DNA of 64,000 nt, from the NCBI RefSeq assembly GCF_024710485.1, contig NZ_JANJUQ010000018.1, positions 25,408 through 89,407 of the forward strand, written 5' to 3'. Numbering within the stretch: position 1 is the first letter of the stretch; each line of letters starts with the position of its first letter. Shown here piece by piece: positions 7,366-14,618 of this stretch. The notes beneath the pieces were generated by a model. The model ran no database searches and was not told the DNA's origin. It was given only the letters and a program-made list of their open reading frames with translations. The stretch is from Flavobacterium sp. (GTDB taxonomy: Bacteria; Bacteroidota; Bacteroidia; Flavobacteriales; Flavobacteriaceae). The position numbers were made by a program, and so were the translations under genes.

Positions 7366-8703
7366 CTAACTCCATTTGTTATTGGTATTATTTTCTTTAT
7401 TCAAAATCTCACGAATCTTCTTTTCTTCCCATGATTTTCCGTAACCGAAAGTCTCTAGTGCGTGAAAGGTTAAGCCCATTCCCCAGCCTAACATTGGGAA
7501 CCAAAACCAATGAAAATTGCTGGTTTTGAGATTGATAAATATTAAAACCGGAATAACGAAACAATACGAAATTAAGTTCCCGTAAAATCCTTTGAGTTTT
7601 TCCACTCGCTCTTTGGCTCTAACGTAAGCCATGTTTTCATTGTAGATATTTTGTGTTTCCATGATGACAATTTGTTTGGTTAAAATAGGTATTTTGACCT
7701 TGAAAGCTGTTTCGGTTTGTTCTACTAAAACCTTTCTTTCTGAAATCAAGCCATAACGATTAACGATGTTCTGCAGTCCAACGCCTTTTCGATCTTGCAA
7801 GACTTCTTTCTTTTGTAAATTATTTTCAACGATTAAATAGTTGTTTTCAATATAAATTTTGATTTGCAGCGGTTTTTGCTCACTCACTACATTGTGCTTG
7901 ATAGTGTTTTCTAATAAAATTTGTAATGACAACGGTACTACTTTGGCTTCCGGAGTATCAAAATCAGTCGGTAACTCGTAACTGATGCTGTTTTCAAAAC
8001 GCATTTTGAGCAAATTCATATACGTTTTGGCGAACGACAATTCTTCTTCAACCGAGACCAATTCTTTGTCTTTTTGTTCCAATACATAACGGTAAATTTT
8101 AGACAAAGAAGTAGTGAATTTTTGCGCATTATCCGGATTTTCTTCGATTAACGAACTCAACACATTCAAGCTGTTGAACAAAAAGTGCGGATCAATCTGG
8201 TTTTTCAAACTTTCAAACTGGGCTGAAGCCGTTCCGGCGATAACTTTTTGCTCTTTAACCTTATTTTCAGCATACGCCTTGTAGAAATAGAATGCATGTA
8301 TGGCCAAGGTCACAAATAGAGTAATGATAATAGCTACCAAATAATTGGCCATGTGTTCTTTACTCAAAAAAACACTAAATGGTGTTCCTTCCACAAGTAC
8401 ATCTTCAAAAATACGCAGTAAAAATATCACCACTATTGAAACCAAAAACGAGAGCATAAAACCAATCAAAATGCGTTTCGGCGTAAATCTATCTCTTTTG
8501 AAGATTTGGTCCAGATACATAAAAACCACAGCATTCGACAAGTATAAAGTCAACCCGTAAAGCATTGTATATCCAAAATTGACCAACAAAGCGTAGTTGA
8601 ACGTGATGGTATTTCCGGTAACCAATCGAATCAAAATCAACACAAAAAAGATGACTAGTGAAATGATTATGGCTTTGGGAATTTCCTTGATTATTGATTT
8701 CAT
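7366..8703 (-). CDS. LytS-type sensor histidine kinase fused to a C-terminal 2TM domain
   Basis: A 445-residue protein. Four N-terminal transmembrane helices (to about 145) lead to a His_kinase domain with the phospho-accepting histidine in QIDPHFLFNSLNVL near residue 173. A HATPase domain follows with the N-box LLENTIKHNV and G-box KGVGLQNIVNRYG. The catalytic domain ends near 350 and the frame continues into a full 2TM domain (RAKERVEKLKGFYGNLISY to KSWEEKKIREILNKE). The frame opens at 8727, but ATG 8703 (MKSIIKEIPK) precedes the first helix and avoids starting inside repeat copy C. The partner is the LytTR regulator at 5590-6345. Confidence 0.93.
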   Translation of the reverse strand: MKSIIKEIPKAIIISLVIFFVLILIRLVTGNTITFNYALLVNFGYTMLYGLTLYLSNAVVFMYLDQIFKRDRFTPKRILIGFMLSFLVSIVVIFLLRIFEDVLVEGTPFSVFLSKEHMANYLVAIIITLFVTLAIHAFYFYKAYAENKVKEQKVIAGTASAQFESLKNQIDPHFLFNSLNVLSSLIEENPDNAQKFTTSLSKIYRYVLEQKDKELVSVEEELSFAKTYMNLLKMRFENSISYELPTDFDTPEAKVVPLSLQILLENTIKHNVVSEQKPLQIKIYIENNYLIVENNLQKKEVLQDRKGVGLQNIVNRYGLISERKVLVEQTETAFKVKIPILTKQIVIMETQNIYNENMAYVRAKERVEKLKGFYGNLISYCFVIPVLIFINLKTSNFHWFWFPMLGWGMGLTFHALETFGYGKSWEEKKIREILNKENNTNNKWS

Positions 8704-8712
8704 TTTATTTTT

Positions 8713-8788
8713 AAGGTTCTGATGCACTGAGGTTCTGATGCACTGAGGTTTTTCTCAGAACCTCAGTACCTTAGCCTCTTAGTGCCTT
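8713..8788. repeat. CTNAG 8-bp array, inverted pair (copy C)
   Basis: Left arm 8713-8750 contains a perfect 16-base duplication (CTGATGCACTGAGGTT twice); right arm 8755-8788 reads CTCAGAAC, CTCAGTAC, CTTAGCCT, CTTAGTGC. The 4-5 base loop makes this the tightest hairpin of the family. It fills the gap between the stop of the secreted protein gene (8788-8790) and the kinase start. Confidence 0.88.
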
Positions 8789-9408
8789 TATTTACAATTT
8801 TTCAACGCTTGCTGTGCCCTGTCCAATCCCCATTTTGGATGAAAAGGCGATTCGGGTACGAATTTTTCAAACAAAGGAATGGCGGATTCCAAATCTAAGC
8901 ATAATTTTTTTACATCGGCACCTGTCCACTGTGCGCCGCTAATTTCAAACTCAGCTTTACAATAGACAACCCTTGGGTTTTCCGGCGCGATGAACTTCGC
9001 TTTAGTATACAATTCCATCACTTTAGGCGAGTACTTCATCCCGTTAACCATCGGATCTTGAACAATCATAGCCGTGTAAATCATGGCTTGCATCACCAGT
9101 AATTCCGGGTTATTCGGACTAATTACTGTAGCCGCATCTTGTGCCTGTTGTGCTTTTTCCAGTAAAGCTGAAACGTTATTCTTATTAGCTGGTTTGAAGG
9201 CTTCAGTTGTGTTTATCATGGCTACGTAATAATTGGGCAACCAGTTGCTTTTCTCTGCGGTAGCGATGCGTTCCATTACATCGGAAGCTTCTTTGGATTT
9301 GCCTTCTCTCCACAAACCAAGGGCTTTACCCATGCCTTGTTCATAAGGCGTTTGAGCAGATAAAAGTGAGCATACGAACAAAGTAATAATGGTAATAATT
9401 TTTGTCAT
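8788..9408 (-). CDS. Secreted helical-repeat (TPR-like) protein, function unknown
   Basis: A 206-residue protein with signal peptide MTKIITIITLFVCSLLSAQ. The mature part is alanine-rich and helical, with repeated patterns such as GKALGLWREGKSKEASDVMERIA and NPELLVMQAMIYTAMI that suggest tetratricopeptide-like repeats, plus one cysteine pair near the C-terminus (KKLCLDL, LKNCK). Periplasmic location is expected. It is between the TonB-dependent receptor and the kinase on the same strand, separated from each by CTNAG copies D and C, so read-through from the receptor gene is possible. I cannot name a specific function. Confidence 0.8.
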   Translation of the reverse strand: MTKIITIITLFVCSLLSAQTPYEQGMGKALGLWREGKSKEASDVMERIATAEKSNWLPNYYVAMINTTEAFKPANKNNVSALLEKAQQAQDAATVISPNNPELLVMQAMIYTAMIVQDPMVNGMKYSPKVMELYTKAKFIAPENPRVVYCKAEFEISGAQWTGADVKKLCLDLESAIPLFEKFVPESPFHPKWGLDRAQQALKNCK

Positions 9409-9533
9409 GATTCTTGTTTTTTTTGATGATTAAAACTCTTGTTTTTTTATAGTCCAAAAGTAGGTTGCTTCAAGCGGTAGTAAAATTTATATTGACCGAA
9501 CTGTAGATTTTTGGGGATGAATTGTTTTTCATA

Positions 9534-9611
9534 AAGGCTCTGAGGTTCTGAGTCGCTAAGGTTATAAGGTTTTTAACTTAGAACCTCAGAATCTGAATGC
9601 CTTAGCACCTA
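9534..9611. repeat. CTNAG 8-bp array, inverted pair (copy D)
   Basis: Left arm 9534-9570 (CTGAGGTT, CTGAGTCG, CTAAGGTT and decayed units), right arm 9577-9611 (CTTAGAAC, CTCAGAAT, CTTAGCAC). The loop is about 6 bases. The TonB-receptor stop codon (9609-9611 on the minus strand) is contained in the last unit. About 125 bases separate it from the secreted helical protein start. Confidence 0.87.
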
Positions 9612-11762
9612 TAAATTATTCAACTGATTATCCTTCTTATTCTCACTAATCGTCCAAAAGAAACCGACAAAGAAAAACTGATCGGCGGTTGGACGGATGG
9701 CTCTTCGATTGTAAACACCATCTGTATTGGGTGTATTGGCGTATTCGTAGCCAAAAACATTGGCGGTCCCTAAAACATTAGATACCGAGAAGTACAAGAT
9801 CTTCTGTTGTGAAATCAAGTAAGCCCAACCCAAACTCAAATTGTTGTACCCTTTAGTACGTGCATTCATGAACTGAGACTCGTTAGGATTGTTATACGGT
9901 CTACCTGTAGTGAATGAATTGGTGACACTCAATTGCGACTTCCATTGGTTAATCCACCATTTTGACACTACGCTTAAACTGTGTTTGGCTACAAAACTCG
10001 GCGTCACTTCGGCAGTAAAGTTTCGATAGTCTCTTTGGGTATCGATATAAGAATAAGAAATCCAATATTCGAAATTTTTAACCGATTTGTTGTCTCTCCA
10101 AAACAGATCCAATCCTTGAGCGTAGCCGGAACCCGAGTTGTTGAAATCCGAATCAAACTGAACGTTTGGCGTGTCAAACTTCACCAAATCTTGGTATGAT
10201 TTTAAATACACCTCCGCTCTAAACGTTCTTCTGTCTTTATTGTATTGGTAATTCAAGATGTAATGCTGCGCTTTTTCGCTTTCCAAATAATCAGCATATT
10301 TCAAATATTCTTGTCTGGGCGCTTGGGTAAAACTTCCGTAAGCGAGAGAAAACTGACCATTTGATGAAATTTTGTAAGCTACCGAAGCTCTGGGAGAAAG
10401 CACACTTTCATTCAACAAATCGTTGTCGGAAAGACGAGCACCCAACTTCACAGCGAATTTTTTAGAAAAGAAAATATCTGTTTCCGCATAAACAGCCGCA
10501 ATATTCGCATCATAACCGCTGTTGAAAAAGCCACCGGAATTAGCTATGAAATCTTCGTTAAAACGCGTGATGAAATAATCACTGCCGATAGTCAATTTTA
10601 CCCTGTCGGAAAACGTTTTTTTCAACTTTACTTTCAAATGTGACGCATGTTCCGTATTCGCCACCTCATCCAAACCGATACCGATTGTATTCTTGCTGTA
10701 TCCGTAACTCAAACCGGTAAACAATTGCCATTGCGAACCAAACTTGGCTTTGTAAGATGAATTGAGGTAAAAATTATTGTTGTTTAAGTCGACTCTGATT
10801 TTATTGGGACTATTGATACTTTCACTGTTAAGGTCGAATTGAGACGCATCAAAAGCAGCGTACAATTTGAACAAACCCGAAGTAAAACTGTGTCGGTAAA
10901 CCGCTTCACCTGATAGCGACTGAAACGGTTTATTCCAATCAGCACGTTGCGGAAACAACTTTTGATACGGTTCTAAGTTGATGTAAGCCGTATTAAAACT
11001 CAACGAATTGTTGCCCCATTTTTGGGTGTTAGCCAAGCCTAAACCAACAATCATCAATGAAATATCGGTTTTCTCCTCGATGGCTTCGTCTTGGGTATTT
11101 AACAACAAAACACTCGATAACGCTTCACCGTATTCGGCCGAATAACCACCGGTAGAAAATGACATACCACTGAATAGAAAAGGGGAAAATCGCCCACGAG
11201 TTGGTACATTGGCTGTCGTAGCACCATAAGGTTGGGCTACGCGAATGCCGTCCACAAAGGTTTGGGTTTCATCGGCTTCACCACCACGTACAAAAAGGCG
11301 TCCGTCCTCGCCTACGGTTTGGGTTCCGGGCAAGGTTTGCAAAGCCGAAACGATATCGCCCATAGCACCGGCAGTGGTCACTATATCCAGCGGTTTCAAT
11401 ACCGAAACTCGGGCTTTTTCACCGGCATCAAACGTCCCGGCAGTAACTATAACGGTATCCAGCGAATTGACGCTCTCTCTCAGCTTGAACATTTTGTTTT
11501 GACAATTGGCAACCTCAATAGTAACTTTCAGCGTTTCGTAAGTCAGAAAACTAATCACCAAAATCTGAGTTCCGGAAACAGTTGTGGAAAAAGTAAAACG
11601 ACCGTTTTCATCAGAAGAAGTACCATCGTAAGTGCCCTCAATAAAAACATTGGCACCGGCTATAGGTTTGTTTTGTTCATCGAATACGGTACCTGTAAGG
11701 GTTTGTTGGGCCTGACTCACATAAGTGATACAACATAAAACTAAAGTATACAATATCTTCAT
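9609..11762 (-). CDS. TonB-dependent outer-membrane receptor with CarboxypepD_reg domain
   Basis: A 717-residue receptor. Signal peptide MKILYTLVLCCITYVSQAQ, then a carboxypeptidase-regulatory-like domain (TLTGTVFDEQNKPIAGANVFIEG) to about residue 90, then the plug (LDTVIVTAG near 105 and LFVRGGEADETQTFVDGI near 160), then a 22-strand-type barrel. It lacks the long SusC architecture (about 1000 residues) and no SusD follows, so it is more like a metal or small-ligand receptor than a glycan importer. The start at 11762 is chosen over 11810 because the signal peptide begins there. Confidence 0.92.
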   Translation of the reverse strand: MKILYTLVLCCITYVSQAQQTLTGTVFDEQNKPIAGANVFIEGTYDGTSSDENGRFTFSTTVSGTQILVISFLTYETLKVTIEVANCQNKMFKLRESVNSLDTVIVTAGTFDAGEKARVSVLKPLDIVTTAGAMGDIVSALQTLPGTQTVGEDGRLFVRGGEADETQTFVDGIRVAQPYGATTANVPTRGRFSPFLFSGMSFSTGGYSAEYGEALSSVLLLNTQDEAIEEKTDISLMIVGLGLANTQKWGNNSLSFNTAYINLEPYQKLFPQRADWNKPFQSLSGEAVYRHSFTSGLFKLYAAFDASQFDLNSESINSPNKIRVDLNNNNFYLNSSYKAKFGSQWQLFTGLSYGYSKNTIGIGLDEVANTEHASHLKVKLKKTFSDRVKLTIGSDYFITRFNEDFIANSGGFFNSGYDANIAAVYAETDIFFSKKFAVKLGARLSDNDLLNESVLSPRASVAYKISSNGQFSLAYGSFTQAPRQEYLKYADYLESEKAQHYILNYQYNKDRRTFRAEVYLKSYQDLVKFDTPNVQFDSDFNNSGSGYAQGLDLFWRDNKSVKNFEYWISYSYIDTQRDYRNFTAEVTPSFVAKHSLSVVSKWWINQWKSQLSVTNSFTTGRPYNNPNESQFMNARTKGYNNLSLGWAYLISQQKILYFSVSNVLGTANVFGYEYANTPNTDGVYNRRAIRPTADQFFFVGFFWTISENKKDNQLNNL

Positions 11763-11933
11763 CGGATTGTTTTTGATGAAACAAACTTCCAACGAATTGA
11801 AGTACAACAAAATTTAAGTTAACCGAATTGTTATTTTTCAAGGATGAACTGTAAGAGAATTTTAAAATTTTCAGTCTTTAACAAAATATCACGATAAAAT
11901 TCAGTACAATTGCAGTACCAAAACCACTAAACT

Positions 11934-12329
11934 ATGAAAATTATCAAATCACTTTTTGCCTTTGCGGCTTTCTTTGCCCTGAATTCAGTTTCGGCACAAA
12001 CTGTTACTGAACGTTGGCCGGAAATCAGAGCTTACCATGAAGTTATCTCAAAAACGTATCATTCTTCGGAAGAAGGTAATTTGGATCCGATTAAATCAAA
12101 TTCTGAATTGCTGGTAGAAAAAGCAGAAGCTCTTTCGGTAGAAAACATGCCGGAAGAATATCGCAGTCCGAAGCTTATAGAATCATTGGTAATTCTGAAA
12201 AAAGAAACCAAAAAGGTAAACGATATGGTACAAAGAAAACACAGCGATGAAGACATAAAAAAAGCACTGGCAGCCTTGCATGACACTTTTCATAAAATCG
12301 TCGGTCTCTGTAAGGATGAGAAAAAATAA
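11934..12329 (+). CDS. Small secreted helical protein, function unknown
   Basis: A 131-residue protein with a clear signal peptide (MKIIKSLFAFAAFFALNSVSAQ). The mature part is amphipathic-helical and charged (VTERWPEIRAYHEVISKTYH, HDTFHKIVGLCKDEKK), with several histidines and one C-terminal cysteine that could bind metal or heme, though no CXXCH is present. It stands divergent from the TonB receptor, 171 bases apart, and ends in its own terminator, so it is probably monocistronic. Confidence 0.8.
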   Translation: MKIIKSLFAFAAFFALNSVSAQTVTERWPEIRAYHEVISKTYHSSEEGNLDPIKSNSELLVEKAEALSVENMPEEYRSPKLIESLVILKKETKKVNDMVQRKHSDEDIKKALAALHDTFHKIVGLCKDEKK

Positions 12330-12333
12330 ACAC

Positions 12334-12360
12334 AAAACCGGTCATTGCACCGGTTTTTTT
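12334..12360 (+). terminator. Intrinsic terminator
   Basis: AACCGGT and ACCGGTT pair around CATTGC, followed by seven Ts, 5 bases after the secreted protein's stop. Confidence 0.88.
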
Positions 12361-12418
12361 AATGGCAAATAGTTTTCAACAATTCGCATTCGATAAATCA
12401 AATATTGCAAATTAAATT

Positions 12419-12426
12419 TACCTTTG
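12419..12426 (+). promoter_or_regulatory. Candidate -7 promoter element (TAnnTTTG)
   Basis: TACCTTTG lies 19 bases before the ATG of the pRiA4-type gene and matches the Bacteroidota sigma-ABfr -7 consensus. No TTG is found at the normal spacing, so the -33 element is weak or absent. Confidence 0.5.
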
Positions 12427-12445
12427 TGCGCTTATAAAAATTACG

Positions 12446-12985
12446 ATGATGATTTATAAATTCAGAGCCATACTCGATGCCGAAGAAGATGTTTTCAGAG
12501 ACATTGCCATTCAGGAAGACGACACTTTAGAGGATTTACACAACGCCATTGTAAACGCTTTTGGTTTCGATGGTATGGAAGTAGCTTCATTTTACACTTG
12601 TGACGACCAATGGAATCAAGAAGAGGAAATCCCCATGTTTGATTCGGGCGACGTTCCGGGTGAAATGAAAATCATGAGCGATTATCCGTTAAACCAACTT
12701 TTGGGCGCCGACCAAACTAAGATTATTTATGTGTACGATTTTATCAACATGTGGACATTCTTAGTCGAATTAGCCGCCATCGAAGAACCGGAAAGCGGCG
12801 AAACCTATCCTGCTTTGTTGTTCTCTCACGGAGAATTACCTAATTCCGCGCCTGAAAAAGAATTTGAAGCTGAAAACGAAGACTTCTACTCCGAATTTGA
12901 AGACGACTTAGACGAAGACGATTTGGACATGTTTGGCGGAGATGACAGCTTTGAAGATTTCGGATTTGAGGAGAATTGGAATTAA
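12446..12985 (+). CDS. pRiA4b ORF-3-like protein with acidic tail
   Basis: A 179-residue protein of the plasmid pRiA4b ORF-3-like family (PF07929; MIYKFRAILDAEEDVFRDIAI, LHNAIVNAFGFDGMEVASFY, KIIYVYDFINMWTFLVELAAI). In flavobacteria this is a chromosomal, conserved protein; the family's plasmid and IS1096-passenger names do not imply mobility here. The C-terminal 45 residues are nearly all acidic or aromatic (EFEDDLDEDDLDMFGG), suggesting a basic-partner or metal-binding tail. Two tandem ATGs exist (12446, 12449). Biochemical role unknown. Confidence 0.88.
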   Translation: MMIYKFRAILDAEEDVFRDIAIQEDDTLEDLHNAIVNAFGFDGMEVASFYTCDDQWNQEEEIPMFDSGDVPGEMKIMSDYPLNQLLGADQTKIIYVYDFINMWTFLVELAAIEEPESGETYPALLFSHGELPNSAPEKEFEAENEDFYSEFEDDLDEDDLDMFGGDDSFEDFGFEENWN

Positions 12986-12989
12986 AACG

Positions 12990-13446
12990 ACTGAGTTGCT
13001 GAGTTGCTAAGTAGCTGAGTTTTTTCTTATATTTATGTAATAAAAAACTTAAAATATGAAAACTTTCAGAGACTTATTAATTTGGCAAAAAGCAATGAAT
13101 TTGGTAACCAATACCTAACAGATTACTGAAAAATTCCCAAAAGAAGAATTATTTGGTATAACATCTCAAATCAGAAGGAGCGCTATCTCACTTCCTAGTA
13201 ATATTGCTGAAGGTTATGGAAGAGATAGCATTAAAGAATTACTGAGATTCATAAACATTGCCATCGGTTCTTTATTTGAATTTCAAACTCAAATTGAGAT
13301 TTCAAAAAACATCAATTACCTAAACGAAAACGAATTTAAAAATTTATGTGAGGAAACCAGAGAACTTGAGGCCATGATTATTTCCTATTCCAAAAGATTA
13401 AAATAATCTCAGCTACTCAGTAACTCAGCTACTCAGCACCTTAGAA
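12990..13446. mobile_element. Expanded CTNAG inverted-repeat cassette carrying a four-helix-bundle gene (copy E)
   Basis: Left arm 12990-13022 has units CTGAGTTG, CTGAGTTG, CTAAGTAG, CTGAGTTT. Right arm 13408-13446 has CTCAGCTA, CTCAGTAA, CTCAGCTA, CTCAGCAC, CTTAGAAG. The arms are mutually complementary as in copies A-D, but they enclose a 385-base insert that is essentially one four-helix-bundle gene. The cassette begins 5 bases after the pRiA4-type stop and ends 11 bases before the nucleoid-associated protein ATG. The arrangement resembles 23S rRNA intervening sequences, which have complementary ends and often encode this protein family. Mobility is inferred, not shown. Confidence 0.6.
13056..13406 (+). 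pseudogene. Four-helix-bundle protein (IVP/S23 family) with in-frame stop
   Basis: Read in one frame, this gives a complete 116-codon four-helix-bundle protein of the 23S rRNA intervening-sequence-protein family: MKTFRDLLIWQKAMNL, then FPKEELFGITSQIRRSAISL, then PSNIAEGYGR, all diagnostic. Codon 21 is TAA (13116-13118), where family members usually have a tyrosine, so a single base change inactivates it. No frameshift is present, and no alternative start occurs before the conserved core. The rest is intact, indicating recent loss. The family includes the bAvd accessory protein of diversity-generating retroelements, but no reverse transcriptase or template repeat is nearby. Confidence 0.88.
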
Positions 13447-13457
13447 GCTTAACCAAA

Positions 13458-14516
13458 ATGATCAACCTATTCAACGCCCACATCGAATCGCTATCCATCC
13501 ACCGAGTTGGAAACAAAAGCCGCAATGAGGCTATTTTTTTATCGGAGCAACCTTATGGTTTGAACGATGAAATCGTGCCACTTTTAAAAGAGTATTTCTT
13601 TAAACCTTTTCGCGAAAAGGAAGAAAACTATTTTCAGTTTGCGCACGATGTTGATTTAGAATACAACGACATGTTCAACTTGGCTACGGAGCTTTTCCTG
13701 AATCCGAGTGACGCTCACGAAGTTTCTAAAAAAATCACCAAACACCTTTTTGAGCAGTCCAATCATCCGCATATTAAGAATGGTGAAGTTTATGTGGCTT
13801 ATTTGACCAATGTTTCTATCGACAACAATACGGTAGACGCGATTGGCGTTTTCAAAAGCGAAATCAAAACCGATTTCATGCAGTTTGAAGAAAAAGGCAG
13901 CACTTTGGAGATGATTTTGCAACAAGGCATCAACCTTAACAAATTAGACAAAGGTTGTTTGATTTTCAACCACAAAAAAGAAGAAGGCTACAAGATTTTA
14001 ACCGTAGACAGTAACCGTTATGACGCGCGTTATTGGTTAGAGCATTTCCTTTCGGTAGATGCTTTTCAAGATGAAAACTTCTACACTAAAAAATACTTGA
14101 AATTCTGCCAAGGCTTTGCCAAAGACGTAGTGCTTCCGGCCGAAGACAAAAAAGAAGAAGTGATGTTTATGAATCGTTCTGTAAACTTCTTCGCCAAAAA
14201 CGATGAATTTGAAGAAAGTAAATTCCTGAATGAAGTATTGGACAATCCTGATTTGATTCCGGAGTTCAAAAATTATAAAGTAGACAAAGGTGAAAAATAC
14301 AGTATTGAAGACATCACCAATTTCCCTATCGCCAACGCCGCCGTGACAGATGTTCGAAAATCGATTAAAAACGTGATTAACTTGGATACCAATATCCAAA
14401 TCAAACTCGATTTTATCAACCCGGAAAGTGCCGAAAAATTTGTGGAAAAAGGTTGGGACGAAGAAAAACAAATGTACTACTACCTAGTTTACTTCAACAA
14501 AGAACAAAAGTCGTAA
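13458..14516 (+). CDS. Nucleoid-associated protein (NdpA/YejK family)
   Basis: A 352-residue protein of the 37-kDa nucleoid-associated family (PF04245), opening MINLFNAHIESLSIHRVGNK and containing FFKPFREKEENYFQF and NLATELFLNPSDAHEVSKK. The E. coli member binds nucleoid DNA; its role in Bacteroidota is not settled. Length is typical. It is cytosolic with no signal sequence. The start lies 11 bases after the right arm of CTNAG copy E, so the cassette probably supplies its 5' leader. Confidence 0.92.
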   Translation: MINLFNAHIESLSIHRVGNKSRNEAIFLSEQPYGLNDEIVPLLKEYFFKPFREKEENYFQFAHDVDLEYNDMFNLATELFLNPSDAHEVSKKITKHLFEQSNHPHIKNGEVYVAYLTNVSIDNNTVDAIGVFKSEIKTDFMQFEEKGSTLEMILQQGINLNKLDKGCLIFNHKKEEGYKILTVDSNRYDARYWLEHFLSVDAFQDENFYTKKYLKFCQGFAKDVVLPAEDKKEEVMFMNRSVNFFAKNDEFEESKFLNEVLDNPDLIPEFKNYKVDKGEKYSIEDITNFPIANAAVTDVRKSIKNVINLDTNIQIKLDFINPESAEKFVEKGWDEEKQMYYYLVYFNKEQKS

Positions 14517-14535
14517 CCGAAAATGTAAAATCACT

Positions 14536-14571
14536 ATCCCCAATTGTTAAAACTGTTGGGGATTTTTTTTT
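14536..14571 (+). terminator. Intrinsic terminator
   Basis: ATCCCCAA and TTGGGGAT form an 8-bp stem with a 12-base loop, followed by a run of Ts, 19 bases after the nucleoid-associated protein stop. Confidence 0.9.
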
Positions 14572-14618
14572 ATTAACGCTGATTTATTTTATATCTTTCC
14601 CTTTAGTTACCAAAAAAC

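Noticed and set aside
9609..11762. SusC of a polysaccharide utilisation locus
   Set aside because: Only 717 residues, no SusD-like gene and no glycoside hydrolases nearby.
12446..12985. pRiA4 ORF-3/IS1096-passenger naming as evidence of an insertion sequence
   Set aside because: No transposase, terminal repeats of an IS or target duplication; the family is chromosomal in flavobacteria.
13056..13406. Diversity-generating retroelement because the four-helix family includes bAvd
   Set aside because: No reverse transcriptase gene, template repeat or variable repeat in the window.
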